From SG8-30 sp964406445 (GTDB lineage: Bacteria; Pseudomonadota; Gammaproteobacteria; Steroidobacterales; Steroidobacteraceae), in contig CAYORU010000004.1 in the NCBI GenBank assembly GCA_964406445.1, positions 1 to 64,000 on the forward strand: a stretch of DNA of 64,000 bases, given 5' to 3'. A program made the position numbers and the translations under genes. Below are positions 1 through 9,043 of the stretch, piece by piece. The notes under the pieces were generated by a model. The model worked only from the letters and a program-made list of their open reading frames with translations, searched no databases and was not told the origin of the DNA. Every line of letters starts with the position of its first letter. The first letter of the stretch is position 1.

Positions 1-3000
1 TCGTCGAGGCGCCCGAGGCGGTGCCGCCGCCGGCGCCCGCGTCCGCGATGCCCGTGCGCCCGCCGACGCCGCGGGTCGTCGAGGCGCCCGCCGCCGCGCC
101 GGCGCGCGAACCCGAGCCCGAGCGGCTCGACGACGAGCTGCTGCCCGTGTTCGTCGAGGAGGCGCGCGAGGAGGCCGAGGCGCTTGCCGCGTCCTTCCCG
201 AGCTGGGAGGCCGACGCCGCCAATGCCGAAGCGCTCGCCCGCGTGCGCCGGTCGTTCCATACCCTGAAGGGCAGCGGCCGCATGGTCGGCGCGATGGCGC
301 TCGGCCAGTTCGCCTGGTCGATGGAGAACCTTCTCAACCGCTTGATCGACGGCACGCGCGAGCGCGGGCCTGGCACCGTCAAGCTGCTGCGCGAGGCGGT
401 CGGCGCGCTGCCGGGCCTGATCGACCGCCTCGAGCAACGCGAGCCGATGCCGCCGGCGGCGGCCGAGATGGCGAGCGCCGCGACCGCCCTCGCCGAGGGC
501 CGCGAGCCGCCCGCCTACGGCGTGCCTCCGCCCCGTGAGGAAGGCCACGAGCCGACGCTGGTCGTGGCGCGCCTCGACGAGAGCGCGCTCGCCGGGGCGC
601 CCGCGCAGGAGTTTTCGGCCGAAACCGCGGACCACGCCGCCGGGATGCCGGACGCCGAACGGCCCCCGACGACGGAGTCCGCGCCTGAGGAGGCGCCTGC
701 CTCCCACGATCCGATGCAGCGGACCGAGCAGCCGCCGTTTCCCGGGGAAGATCGGGGGCTGCAGGCGCCCGTCTCCGGGCCGGAGGAGCCGCCGGCGGAG
801 GAGATCGAGTACTACAGCGCCGAAGGCGAGCTGTTCCTGCCCGAGATCCCGCCTGCGCCGCCCGCCCCGTTCGAGATGTCCCTCCAGGACATCTACCGCC
901 GCGAAGTGCAGGCCCACCTCGAGGTGTTGCGCAGCTTCCTGCGCCACGCCTGGTCGACGCCCGGTCCGCAGCCGGTCACCGAGGACCTGTACCGCGCCTG
1001 CCACACGCTGCGCGGCGCCTCGCGCACCGCGAGCATCGAGCCGGCGACGCGCCTCGCCGACCCGCTGCACCGCTGGTTGCGGCGCATGTTCGATCACGAC
1101 CGCGCGTTCACGGAGGAGGGACTCGCCGCGCTCGCCGACTCGGTCTCGACCTTCGAGGACATCCACGATCACCTGAGCGAGTCCTCGGGCTACTTCACGC
1201 AGCTGAAGGACGTCGTCGGCGCGATCAGCGCGCTGGACCTCGCGCTCGAGCAGGAGATCGCGACCGCGCCGGAGGCGCCGCCGGCCGAGCCGGAGCGCGA
1301 GACCGGGGAGCCCGAGCCTGAGCCCGAGCCCGAGATCGAGCCCGTGCCGGAGCCCGAGCCAAGGTTCGAGATCGACCACCTGATTCCCGGGATCACGGTC
1401 GAGCCCGCGCATCGCGCCGGCCCGTCGCCCACCGGCTTCGATCAGCTGCTGCCGCCGGTGGCCGAGACGCCGATCGAGGGGCCGGTGCCCTATCTCACCG
1501 AGCCGGGCGAGGCCGAAGCCCCGGTCGAGCCCGTGGCGCCGCCCCGCGAGGCGCCGCCGTCCTCCGACGAGTACTTCGCCACCATCGACCTCGGCACCGG
1601 CAGGCCCGAGGACCCCGAAGCGGCCGCCGGCCGCACCGAGCCACCGGCGCAGTCGCTGGAACCGGAAGAGGCGCCGGCGGCGACGGCCCCGCCCGAGGCC
1701 GCGCCACCCCCGCCGCCCGCGACCCCCTTTGCCGGGTCGCGGCCGCAGGCCGGGCCGGCGCCAGGAGCCGAGCCCGAGCCTGATCCTGAACCACAGGCGT
1801 CCGCGCCGGCCTCGGTCGATTACGACCCGGACATCGCGGGCATCTTCTGCGAGGAGGCGACCGAGCTGCTCGAGGCGGCCGACGCCGCGCTCGGCGCGCT
1901 GCGCGCCGAACGCGGCAGCCGCGATCGCGTCGTCGAGCTGCAGCGCGCGCTGCACACGGTCAAGGGCGGCGCGCGGATGGCGGGCGTGGCCGCGATGGGC
2001 GACCTGAGCCACGAGCTGGAATCGCTGCTGATCCGCCTCGGCGGGGGCGGTGCGCCGCTCGGCCCGGCCGCGCTCGACGTGGTGCAGGCGACGCTCGACG
2101 AGCTGAGCCGGATGCGCGACTACGTGAATGCCGGCAGGCCGGTCGCCCACGCGCGCGACCTGATCACGCGAATCCGCCTCGTCGGCCGTGGCGCGTTGCC
2201 GGCGGAATCGCCGCCCCCCGTCGCGACTGCCGAGGTGCCGCCCGTCGTCGCCGAGGCGGGCGCCGGGGCGACGCCCGAGGCCATCGTCGACGGCGAAGCG
2301 TCCGCGCAAGAGGCCGCGCCGCCGGAGCCGGCACCGGCCGAGCCCGCCGCGGCGCCGCTGCCCGGTCGCGAGGCGCCGCCAGAGCGCGCCGAGATGGCGC
2401 GGGTGGACGCCGAGCTGCTCGACTCGATGCTGAACAACGCCGGCGAGGCGAGCATCTTCCGCGCCCGCCTCGAGCAGCAGCTGTCCTCGGTGGACTTCAA
2501 CCTCGCCGAGCTCGGCCGCGTGGTGCAGCGCCTGAAGGACCAGCTGCGCAAGCTCGAGATCGAGACCGAGGCGCAGATCCTGCACCGGCACATCGACGCC
2601 CAACCCCGGCGCGAGGACTTCGATCCGCTCGAGCTCGACCGCTACTCGACCATCCAGCAGTACTCGCGGGCCCTCGCCGAGACGGCCGCCGACGTCGGCA
2701 GCGTGCAGGGCCTGCTCGGCAACCTGACGCGCGAGGCGCAGAACCTGCTGATCCAGCAGGGCCGCGTGATCTCCGACCTGCAGAACGGCCTGATGCGCAC
2801 GCGGATGGTGCCGTTCCAGCGCCACGTGCAGCGCCTCACGCGCATCGTGCGCCAGGTCGCCGGGGAGTACGGCAAGCGCGCCGAGCTCACCGTCACCGGC
2901 GCGGCCGGCGAGCTCGACCGGCAGGTGCTCGAGCGCATGCTGCCGCCCTTCGAGCACCTGCTCCGGAACGCGGTGGTGCACGGCATCGAGCCTCCGGAGG

Positions 3001-4202
3001 AGCGCGAGGCGCGCGCCAAGCCGCCGGTCGGCACCATCAACCTCGCGCTCCGGCGCGAGGGCGCCGAGGTCGTGATCGTCGTCTCCGACGACGGTGGCGG
3101 GATCCCGCTGCGCATGGTCCGCGACCGCGCGGTCGCGCTCGGCCTGATCAACCCGAAGCAGGACCTGACCGACGACCAGGCGCTGCAGCTGATTCTCGAG
3201 CCCGGGTTCTCCACCGCGCCGCGGGTGACCCTGTCGGCGGGGCGCGGCGTCGGCATGGACGTGGTCGCCACCGAGATCAAGAAGCTCGGCGGCTCGCTGT
3301 ACATCGAGTCCGAGGAGGGCAAGGGCGCCCGCTTCACCATCCGCCTGCCGTTCACGCTGGCCATCAGCCACGCCCTCGTGGTGCGCGTCGGCGAGGAGTT
3401 CTTCGCCCTGCCCATGCCCATGGTGGAGGGCGTGGTGCGCGTGCCGGTCGAGGAGGTGCGACGGCAGCTGGACGGCGAGGCCGAGGGCTTCGAGTACGGC
3501 GGCCAGCGCTACCGCTTCCAGCACCTCGCGCACTTCGTCGGCGCCACGCCGGGCGCGCTGCCCGAGCAGGACAGCGCGGTGCCCGTGATCATGGTCCGCG
3601 CCGGCGAGAATTCCACGGGCATCGTGACCGACGAGCTGACCGGCAGCCGCGAGATCGTGGTCAAGTCGGTCGGCCCGCAGATCTCCGGGATCCGCGGCGT
3701 GGCCGGCGCGACCATCCTCGGCGACGGGCGGATCTGCGTCATCCTCGACGTCGCGGCGCTGGTGCGCACCGACTGGCGGGCGCGCCCGGCGGCACCCGAA
3801 CCGCGGCCGGAGACGGTCGACCGCCGCGCCTTCGCGCTGGTGGTGGACGACTCGATCACCGTGCGGCGGGTCACCCAGCGGCTGCTGGAGCGCAACGGCA
3901 TGCGCGTGATGACCGCCAAGGACGGCCTCGACGCCGTGGGCGTGCTGCAGGAGCACCTGCCCGACGTCATCCTGCTCGACATCGAGATGCCGCGCATGGA
4001 CGGCTACGAGGTCGCCTCGCACGTGCGCAGCGACCCGCGCCTGAAGGACGTGCCGATCGTCATGGTCACCTCGAGGGTCGGCGAGAAGCACCGCGCGCGG
4101 GCGATCGAGCTCGGCGTCAACGAGTACCTGGGCAAGCCCTACCAGGAGAGCCAGCTGCTCGAGGCGCTCGAGCCGCTGCTGCGCAACCGTCGCGCGTCAT
4201 GA
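1..4202 (+). CDS. chpA: ChpA-like hybrid chemosensory histidine kinase (5' partial)
   Basis: Hybrid CheA-type kinase of a type IV pilus/twitching (Chp) chemosensory system. The reading frame is open from the first bases of the window, so the N-terminus lies outside; the GTG at 21 is only the first in-frame start-like codon and residue numbers here count from it. Three Hpt-type phosphotransfer domains are visible, with histidines in FHTLKG (about residue 80), CHTLRG (328) and LHTVKG (645). They are separated by long Pro/Glu/Ala-rich linkers. Then follow the CheA dimer and ATPase region (N-box with HLLRNAVVHG near 985, glycine-rich box DDGGGIP), a CheW-like domain (about 1115-1240) and a C-terminal receiver with VVDDS and the phospho-acceptor in LLDIEMPRMDG (D1320). 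Multiple Hpt domains plus a terminal receiver match ChpA/PilL rather than CheA. The stop overlaps chpC by ATGA. Confidence 0.9.
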   Translation, partial: VEAPEAVPPPAPASAMPVRPPTPRVVEAPAAAPAREPEPERLDDELLPVFVEEAREEAEALAASFPSWEADAANAEALARVRRSFHTLKGSGRMVGAMALGQFAWSMENLLNRLIDGTRERGPGTVKLLREAVGALPGLIDRLEQREPMPPAAAEMASAATALAEGREPPAYGVPPPREEGHEPTLVVARLDESALAGAPAQEFSAETADHAAGMPDAERPPTTESAPEEAPASHDPMQRTEQPPFPGEDRGLQAPVSGPEEPPAEEIEYYSAEGELFLPEIPPAPPAPFEMSLQDIYRREVQAHLEVLRSFLRHAWSTPGPQPVTEDLYRACHTLRGASRTASIEPATRLADPLHRWLRRMFDHDRAFTEEGLAALADSVSTFEDIHDHLSESSGYFTQLKDVVGAISALDLALEQEIATAPEAPPAEPERETGEPEPEPEPEIEPVPEPEPRFEIDHLIPGITVEPAHRAGPSPTGFDQLLPPVAETPIEGPVPYLTEPGEAEAPVEPVAPPREAPPSSDEYFATIDLGTGRPEDPEAAAGRTEPPAQSLEPEEAPAATAPPEAAPPPPPATPFAGSRPQAGPAPGAEPEPDPEPQASAPASVDYDPDIAGIFCEEATELLEAADAALGALRAERGSRDRVVELQRALHTVKGGARMAGVAAMGDLSHELESLLIRLGGGGAPLGPAALDVVQATLDELSRMRDYVNAGRPVAHARDLITRIRLVGRGALPAESPPPVATAEVPPVVAEAGAGATPEAIVDGEASAQEAAPPEPAPAEPAAAPLPGREAPPERAEMARVDAELLDSMLNNAGEASIFRARLEQQLSSVDFNLAELGRVVQRLKDQLRKLEIETEAQILHRHIDAQPRREDFDPLELDRYSTIQQYSRALAETAADVGSVQGLLGNLTREAQNLLIQQGRVISDLQNGLMRTRMVPFQRHVQRLTRIVRQVAGEYGKRAELTVTGAAGELDRQVLERMLPPFEHLLRNAVVHGIEPPEEREARAKPPVGTINLALRREGAEVVIVVSDDGGGIPLRMVRDRAVALGLINPKQDLTDDQALQLILEPGFSTAPRVTLSAGRGVGMDVVATEIKKLGGSLYIESEEGKGARFTIRLPFTLAISHALVVRVGEEFFALPMPMVEGVVRVPVEEVRRQLDGEAEGFEYGGQRYRFQHLAHFVGATPGALPEQDSAVPVIMVRAGENSTGIVTDELTGSREIVVKSVGPQISGIRGVAGATILGDGRICVILDVAALVRTDWRARPAAPEPRPETVDRRAFALVVDDSITVRRVTQRLLERNGMRVMTAKDGLDAVGVLQEHLPDVILLDIEMPRMDGYEVASHVRSDPRLKDVPIVMVTSRVGEKHRARAIELGVNEYLGKPYQESQLLEALEPLLRNRRAS

Positions 4203-4666
4203 CCACCGAGGACCTCTACGGCCTGCTGATCCCGCTGCTCGACGAGCGCCTGCTGGTGCCGCGCGCCTGCGTCGCGGAGGTCACGGGCTTCCAGACGCTG
4301 CAGGAGATGCCCGGGGCGCCGCCCTGGTATCTCGGCATCGCGCCGTGGAACGGGCGCAGCATTCCCGTGGTGTCCTTCGAGGGGGCCTGTGGCCAGCGCA
4401 TCCCGCCGGCCGGCGGACGCACGCGCGTGGTGGTGTTCACCTGCCTCGGCCAGAAGCTGCCGGCCGGGCACTTCGGCGTGGCGAGCCAGGGCTTCCCGCA
4501 GCTGGTGCGGGTCAACTCCGGCGTGATCCGCGCGGACGACTCGCGGCTGTTCGGGGAGCGCGCCCCGGTGCTCTGCCAGGTGAGGATGATCAACGAGCTG
4601 CCGCTGGTGCCCGACCTCGAGCGGCTCGAGGAAATGATCGCCGACGAGACCACCGTCACGGCCTGA
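4199..4666 (+). CDS. chpC: CheW-like adaptor, ChpC type
   Basis: 155-residue protein made of a single CheW-like domain. Typical CheW features are visible: a hydrophobic start leading into LLVPRACVAEV, then a W-Y-L-G-I-x-PWNGR-x-IPVVSFE segment like the CheW core. Such proteins couple receptors to the CheA-type kinase in the cytoplasm. The ATG sits inside the chpA stop (ATGA overlap), so translation is probably coupled and the partner is the upstream kinase. In pilus chemosensory clusters the accessory CheW-like protein after chpA is ChpC; the symbol is inferred from position. It ends only 12 bp before the convergent gene stop at 4679. Confidence 0.8.
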   Translation: MTTEDLYGLLIPLLDERLLVPRACVAEVTGFQTLQEMPGAPPWYLGIAPWNGRSIPVVSFEGACGQRIPPAGGRTRVVVFTCLGQKLPAGHFGVASQGFPQLVRVNSGVIRADDSRLFGERAPVLCQVRMINELPLVPDLERLEEMIADETTVTA

Positions 4667-4678
4667 CGCGGCCGCGAC

Positions 4679-6139
4679 TCAGCCCAGCTCGAGGGCGGAC
4701 GCGAGCCGCTCCCAGGCCTGTGCGCCGAGCGGCAGCGGCCCGCGCGGCGCGCTGCCGAGGACCCCGGCATCCTTCATGAAGGCGAGCGGCAGCAGCCGCA
4801 GCAGCCGCCCGTGCAGCCGCAGGTCGACGACGGCGACCGGCCCGCGCGCGAGGCGGGTGCGGATGTCGTCGAGCGACAGCCCCGGGCGCGCGGCGGTCAG
4901 GACGAGCGCCTCGTCGAGTTGCGCGCAGCGGGTGACGCCCTCGACCCGGGCCAGCGCGGTCGCGCAGGCGGCCGCCCGCCGGCGCGGCGCGCGGCCGTGG
5001 AACAGCACCAGCAGGTCGCCGGGCCAGGGCGTGCGGCCCGACGCCGGCAGCAGGAGCTGCTTGCGCAGCGGGCTGCCGAGCGTGATGCGCGCCTCCCCGC
5101 CGCCGGCGAAGAGCTCCTCCTGCTCGAACACCGCCAGCTCCGGCAGCAGCCGATCGTGCTCCTCGGGCGACACCGGCACCAGCCAGGCGCCGCCGTCGAC
5201 CGTCGGCGCCGGCCGCGCGTCGGGGGCCGCGTGGCGGAGCATCTCGCGGCCGTGGACGTCGGGTCCCAGCCGCTCGAAGCCGAGCTGCTCGAGCAGCAGC
5301 AGCGTCGTCTCCTCGTGCCTCGGCAGGTGCGCGGTCACCGGCTGGCCGAGCCGGCGCGCGATGGCGAGCACGGCGCCGACGATCGGCTCGAGCAGGAACG
5401 CCCCGCGGCGGCGCTCCTCGATCGCCAGCGCGACGAGCTCGAGGCCGTCGCGCGCGTCGCTCGTGGCGAGCACGCCCACCCCGAGCGGCTCGCTGCCCGC
5501 ATAGACGGCGAGGACCCGCGCCTGCGCGCTCTCGAGGCGGTCGCGCAGGTAGGGGTCGCTCGGCATGCACTCCTGCTCGACGAGGTCGCAGAGCGGACCC
5601 GGCTCGAGCGCGGCGCGCGGATCGACCTCGCTCACGAAGACGGCGGACGCGTCGCCGGCGAGGCCGTCCAGCCAGGCGAGTGCGTCGGCCGGAGTCAGGA
5701 CCCGCGCGGCGAGGCCCGCGCGCGCGGCGAGACGGTGGATGCGGCCGTCGTTGGCCACGAGCAGGTCGGCGACCCGTGCGTGCAGCGCGCCGAGCAGGCG
5801 CAGGTCGCCGTGATCGGCCTCGCTGCGGGCCGGCGCGAAGCGTGTGAGCGTGTCGCGCTCGCTCGGCACCGGCAGCGGCGGCAGCTTGACCAGCGGCTCG
5901 TAGCGCGTGAGGTCCACCTTCCGGCGCAGCACGTCGGGATCGCGCGCCGCCTCCTGCCAGGCCTGCTCCTCGACGCACAGCGTCAGGCCGAGGGCGGCGC
6001 AGCGCTGCGCGAGCGCGAAGATCGTGTCCGCGTGGGCGCCGCACAGCGGGCCGACGGTCAGCCAGGGATCGAGCAGCAGCCGCGTGCTGCAGTCCTCGAG
6101 GGCGGGGCGGAAGCGGGCGAAGGCGGGGAGGGAAGACAC
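4679..6139 (-). CDS. PIN-like / GNAT / PUA-like (EVE/ASCH-type) fusion protein
   Basis: 486-residue protein with three apparent modules. Residues about 15-170 look like a PIN nuclease: an acidic residue in LLLDPWLTV, a middle acidic helix, HGDLRLLGAL, then LLVANDGRIHRLAARAG leading to VLTPADALAWL, the classic PIN ending. Residues about 180-310 resemble a GNAT acetyltransferase (AVYAGSEPLGVGVL, then ELVALAIEERRRG and LLEQLGFERLG). The C-terminal third (from about 365, PGDLLVLFHGR, to the end) resembles a PUA-superfamily EVE/ASCH-like fold. GTG start with a weak ribosome site. The function is unknown; the domains suggest RNA binding, RNA cleavage and acylation, possibly self-regulated like toxin systems. 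Downstream of rsmE on the same strand with a 122-bp gap. The PIN assignment is the firmest and the PUA-like one the weakest. Confidence 0.6.
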   Translation of the reverse strand: MSSLPAFARFRPALEDCSTRLLLDPWLTVGPLCGAHADTIFALAQRCAALGLTLCVEEQAWQEAARDPDVLRRKVDLTRYEPLVKLPPLPVPSERDTLTRFAPARSEADHGDLRLLGALHARVADLLVANDGRIHRLAARAGLAARVLTPADALAWLDGLAGDASAVFVSEVDPRAALEPGPLCDLVEQECMPSDPYLRDRLESAQARVLAVYAGSEPLGVGVLATSDARDGLELVALAIEERRRGAFLLEPIVGAVLAIARRLGQPVTAHLPRHEETTLLLLEQLGFERLGPDVHGREMLRHAAPDARPAPTVDGGAWLVPVSPEEHDRLLPELAVFEQEELFAGGGEARITLGSPLRKQLLLPASGRTPWPGDLLVLFHGRAPRRRAAACATALARVEGVTRCAQLDEALVLTAARPGLSLDDIRTRLARGPVAVVDLRLHGRLLRLLPLAFMKDAGVLGSAPRGPLPLGAQAWERLASALELG

Positions 6140-6261
6140 GCGGTGTCAGCTCGTCCTGAACTGTCCGGCGACCGCGCCATGTTACTGCAAAACCAGCCGG
6201 GCGCGGACATTCCCGCGTGGCCGCGCGGCACGGGGAGTCCCCGCGGCGCCGCGGCCGGCCT

Positions 6262-6999
6262 TCAGCGCAGGTCGCCGGCGGCGGCCTGCAGCACGGCGAT
6301 CGCGGCGAGGGCGGCGGTCTCGCTGCGGAGCACCCGCGGGCCGAGGGAGCAGGGGAGGTAGCCCGCCGCGGCGGCGTCGTCGCGCTCGGCGTCGTCGAGT
6401 CCGCCCTCCGGGCCGACCAGCAGTTCGATCGCCGTCGCGCCGGCCGCGGCGGCGGCGAGCGGCTCGCGGCCGGCGGGGTCGAGCTGCAGCCGCCGCAAGC
6501 CCGCCTCGGCCGGGCGGGCGAGCCAGGCGGCGAGCATGGTGGGCGAGTCCACGGCCGGCAGTCGCGCGCGCCCGCACTGCTCGCAGGCGGCGACGACGAT
6601 GCCGCGCCAGTGCCCGAGCTTGCGCGCGGCCGCGTCGCGCTCGATGCGCACCACGCTGCGCGACGTCTGCACGGGCACGATCCGCGCGACGCCGAGCTCG
6701 GTCGCCTTCTGCATCACGAGGTCCATGCGCTCGCCGCGGGCGATGCCCTGCGCCAGCGTGAGCGCCAGCGGCGACTCGGGCCGCGCCGGATCGCGGCCGA
6801 GGACCTCGACCTCGACGCGGCTGCCGCGCAGCGCCAGCACGCGACCCGGGTAATCGTGGCCGTCGCCGTTGAAGAGCGTCACCGGGTCCCCGGCCCGCAG
6901 CCGCAGCACGCGGCGGACGTGCTCGGCGGCGCCGTCGGCCAGCGTCGCGGTCGCCCCCGGTGCGAGCGCGGTCTCGGCGAAGACGCGGATCAGGCGCAT
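6262..6999 (-). CDS. rsmE: 16S rRNA (uracil(1498)-N(3))-methyltransferase RsmE
   Basis: 245-residue SPOUT methyltransferase that methylates N3 of U1498 in 16S rRNA using SAM. The N-terminus MRLIRVF with HVRRVLRLRAGD is the PUA-like RNA-binding part. The C-terminal half holds the trefoil knot signatures of the family: QGIARGERMDLVMQKATELG, then LLVGPEGGLDDAE and the SLGPRVLRSETA loop near the end. The length is normal for RsmE. Its ATG lies inside the end of bioA (10-bp overlap), so the two are co-transcribed. A longer reading through bioA exists in this frame but has no family support, which is why this start was chosen. Confidence 0.93.
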   Translation of the reverse strand: MRLIRVFAETALAPGATATLADGAAEHVRRVLRLRAGDPVTLFNGDGHDYPGRVLALRGSRVEVEVLGRDPARPESPLALTLAQGIARGERMDLVMQKATELGVARIVPVQTSRSVVRIERDAAARKLGHWRGIVVAACEQCGRARLPAVDSPTMLAAWLARPAEAGLRRLQLDPAGREPLAAAAAGATAIELLVGPEGGLDDAERDDAAAAGYLPCSLGPRVLRSETAALAAIAVLQAAAGDLR

Positions 7000-8351
7000 G
7001 CGACGTCGATGCCCTCGCGGGCCACGGTCGCGAGGAAGCCGAGATCCTCGGGGGTCACGACGTAGGGCGGCATGAAGTACACGACGTTGGCCAGCGGCCG
7101 CAGCAGCGCGCCGCGCGACAGCGCGTGCTGGTAGAGCCTGAGGCCGCGTCGCTCGCGCCAGTCGAAGGGCTGGCGGGTGGCGCGGTCGCGCACCCACTCG
7201 ACCGCCAGGATCATCCCCGCCTGACGGATCTCCGCCACGTTGGGGTGGTCGCCGAGCTCGCGCTGCGCCGCCGCGCGCATGGCCGCGGCCAGGCCGCGGT
7301 TGCGCTCGAGCACCGCGTCGGACTGGAAGATGTCGAGGGTGGCGAGCGCCGCCGCGCAGGCCAGCGGGTTGCCCGTGTAGCTGTGCGAGTGCAGGAACGC
7401 CGTCAGGCGCGTGAAGTCGTCGTAGAAGGCGCCGTAGACGTCTTCCGTGGTCAGGACCACCGACATCGGCAGGTAGCCGCCGGTCAGGCCCTTGGACAGG
7501 CACATGAAGTCCGGCCGGATGCCGGCCTGCTCGCAGGCGAACATCGTGCCGGTGCGGCCGAAGCCGACCGCGATCTCGTCGGCGATCAGGTGCACGCCGT
7601 AGCGATCGCAGGCCTCGCGCAGCAGCGTGAGATAGACGGGGTGGTACATGCGCATGTTCCCCGCGCACTGCACCAGCGGCTCGACGATCACGGCGGCGAT
7701 CTCGTCGGCGTGGTCGGCCAGGAGCCGCTCCATCGCCTCGAACTTGCGCCGGCTGTGCGCCTCCCAGTCCTCGCCCGGCTCGCGCTCGTAGCAGTCGGGG
7801 GACGGCGCGGTCAGCACTTCCATCAAGAGCGGCTTGTAGGTCTCCTTGTAGAGGTAGACGTCGCCGACGGCGAGCGCGCCGAGCGTCTCGCCGTGGTAGG
7901 AGTTCGACAGCGTGACGAAGCGCTTCTTGCCGGGCCGGCCGCGGTTGAGCCAGTAATGGAAGCTCATCTTGACCGCGACCTCGACGGCCGCCGAGCCGTT
8001 GTCGGCGTAGAAGCAGCGGGTGAGCCCGGCCGGGGCCACGCCGACGAGCCTCTCCGAGAGCCTGACGACCGGCTCGTGGGTGAAGCCGGCCAGGATCACC
8101 TGCTCGAGCGACTCGAGCTGGGCGCGCACCGCCGCGTTGATCCGTGGGTTGGCGTGCCCGAACAGGTTCACCCACCACGAGCTGATGGCGTCCAGGTAAC
8201 GCCGCCCGTCGAAGTCGTACAGCCAGGCGCCCTCGCCGCGCGCGATGGGCACGAGCGGCAGCCGCTCGTGGTCCTTCATCTGCGTGCAGGGGTGCCATAC
8301 GACCGACAGGTCGCGGCGGGCCATGGCCTGGTTGCGGGATTCCTCGGGCAT
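6990..8351 (-). CDS. bioA: Adenosylmethionine-8-amino-7-oxononanoate aminotransferase (BioA)
   Basis: 453-residue PLP-dependent class III aminotransferase of biotin synthesis, converting KAPA to DAPA with SAM as amino donor. Family signatures: an early WHPCTQMKDH (BioA-specific), SSWWVNLFGHANPRI, the cofactor-phosphate region YADNGSAAVEVAVK, LIADEIAVGFGRTG with the PLP-contacting Asp, and CLSKGLTGGYLPMS carrying the Schiff-base lysine. The chosen ATG gives MPEES...; an alternative ATG nine codons later (MARRDLS) is possible. Divergent from ampD with a 77-bp gap that contains a GC-rich perfect 9-bp-arm hairpin near 8385-8403. No other bio genes are in view. Confidence 0.95.
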   Translation of the reverse strand: MPEESRNQAMARRDLSVVWHPCTQMKDHERLPLVPIARGEGAWLYDFDGRRYLDAISSWWVNLFGHANPRINAAVRAQLESLEQVILAGFTHEPVVRLSERLVGVAPAGLTRCFYADNGSAAVEVAVKMSFHYWLNRGRPGKKRFVTLSNSYHGETLGALAVGDVYLYKETYKPLLMEVLTAPSPDCYEREPGEDWEAHSRRKFEAMERLLADHADEIAAVIVEPLVQCAGNMRMYHPVYLTLLREACDRYGVHLIADEIAVGFGRTGTMFACEQAGIRPDFMCLSKGLTGGYLPMSVVLTTEDVYGAFYDDFTRLTAFLHSHSYTGNPLACAAALATLDIFQSDAVLERNRGLAAAMRAAAQRELGDHPNVAEIRQAGMILAVEWVRDRATRQPFDWRERRGLRLYQHALSRGALLRPLANVVYFMPPYVVTPEDLGFLATVAREGIDVACA

Positions 8352-8428
8352 CGTCCGTCCGGTGGCAATCAGGCCTGATTCTAGCGGCCGGCAGGCCGGC
8401 CGCGGCGGATCCGGCTAAGCTTGGGGCC

Positions 8429-9043
8429 ATGCGAGCCGTCGCCCGCCCCGAGGCCGAGGTCCTGCGCGTCGACGCCGGCAGCGGCCTCGTGCCGGGGGCG
8501 CGCTACGTCCCCTCGCCCAACCGGGACGAGCGGCCCGCCTGGCAGCGCCCGGAGCTGGTCGTAGTCCACGGCATCAGCCTGCCGCCCGGCGAGTTCGGCG
8601 GCCCCTGGATCGAGCGGCTGTTCACCAACACGCTGCCCGCCGACGCGCATCCCTATTTCGCCGCCATCGCCGGCCAGCGCGTCTCGGCGCACGTGCTGAT
8701 CCGCCGCGACGGCGGGCTCGTGCAGTTCGTGCCCTTCCACCTGCGCGCCTGGCACGCCGGCGCCTCCCGCTGGCGCGGCCGCGAGCGCTGCAACGACTTC
8801 TCGATCGGCATCGAGCTCGAGGGCGCGGACACCACGCCGTACGAGGACGCCCAGTACGGCGCGCTCGCGGCGCTGGTCGCGGCCCTCGTCCGCGCCTACC
8901 CGACGCTGGTCCCCGAGGCGGTGGTGGGCCATGAAGACGTCGCGCCGGGCCGCAAGACCGACCCAGGCCCGGCCTTCGAGTGGCCGCGGCTGCGGACGCT
9001 GCTCGCCAACGCCCTCGCGATGCCCGCCGGACCGGCCGCATGA
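8429..9043 (+). CDS. ampD: 1,6-anhydro-N-acetylmuramyl-L-alanine amidase AmpD
   Basis: 204-residue zinc amidase of the N-acetylmuramoyl-L-alanine amidase 2 family. It cleaves the stem peptide from anhydro-muropeptides in the cytoplasm during murein recycling. Expected zinc ligands are visible: H47 in VVVHGIS, H168 in VGHEDVAPGRKTDPG, and D178 in the same motif; K176 matches the catalytic lysine. The WHAGAS and NDFSIGIELEG segments are AmpD hallmarks. There is no signal peptide, as expected for the cytosolic enzyme. In many gammaproteobacteria loss of AmpD derepresses AmpC; no ampC or ampR is in the window. The stop overlaps ampE by ATGA. Confidence 0.95.
   Translation: MRAVARPEAEVLRVDAGSGLVPGARYVPSPNRDERPAWQRPELVVVHGISLPPGEFGGPWIERLFTNTLPADAHPYFAAIAGQRVSAHVLIRRDGGLVQFVPFHLRAWHAGASRWRGRERCNDFSIGIELEGADTTPYEDAQYGALAALVAALVRAYPTLVPEAVVGHEDVAPGRKTDPGPAFEWPRLRTLLANALAMPAGPAA

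Noticed and set aside
8375..8410. GC-rich hairpin in the bioA-ampD gap as a terminator
   Set aside because: It lies between divergent starts and has no T tract; more likely incidental or part of regulation.
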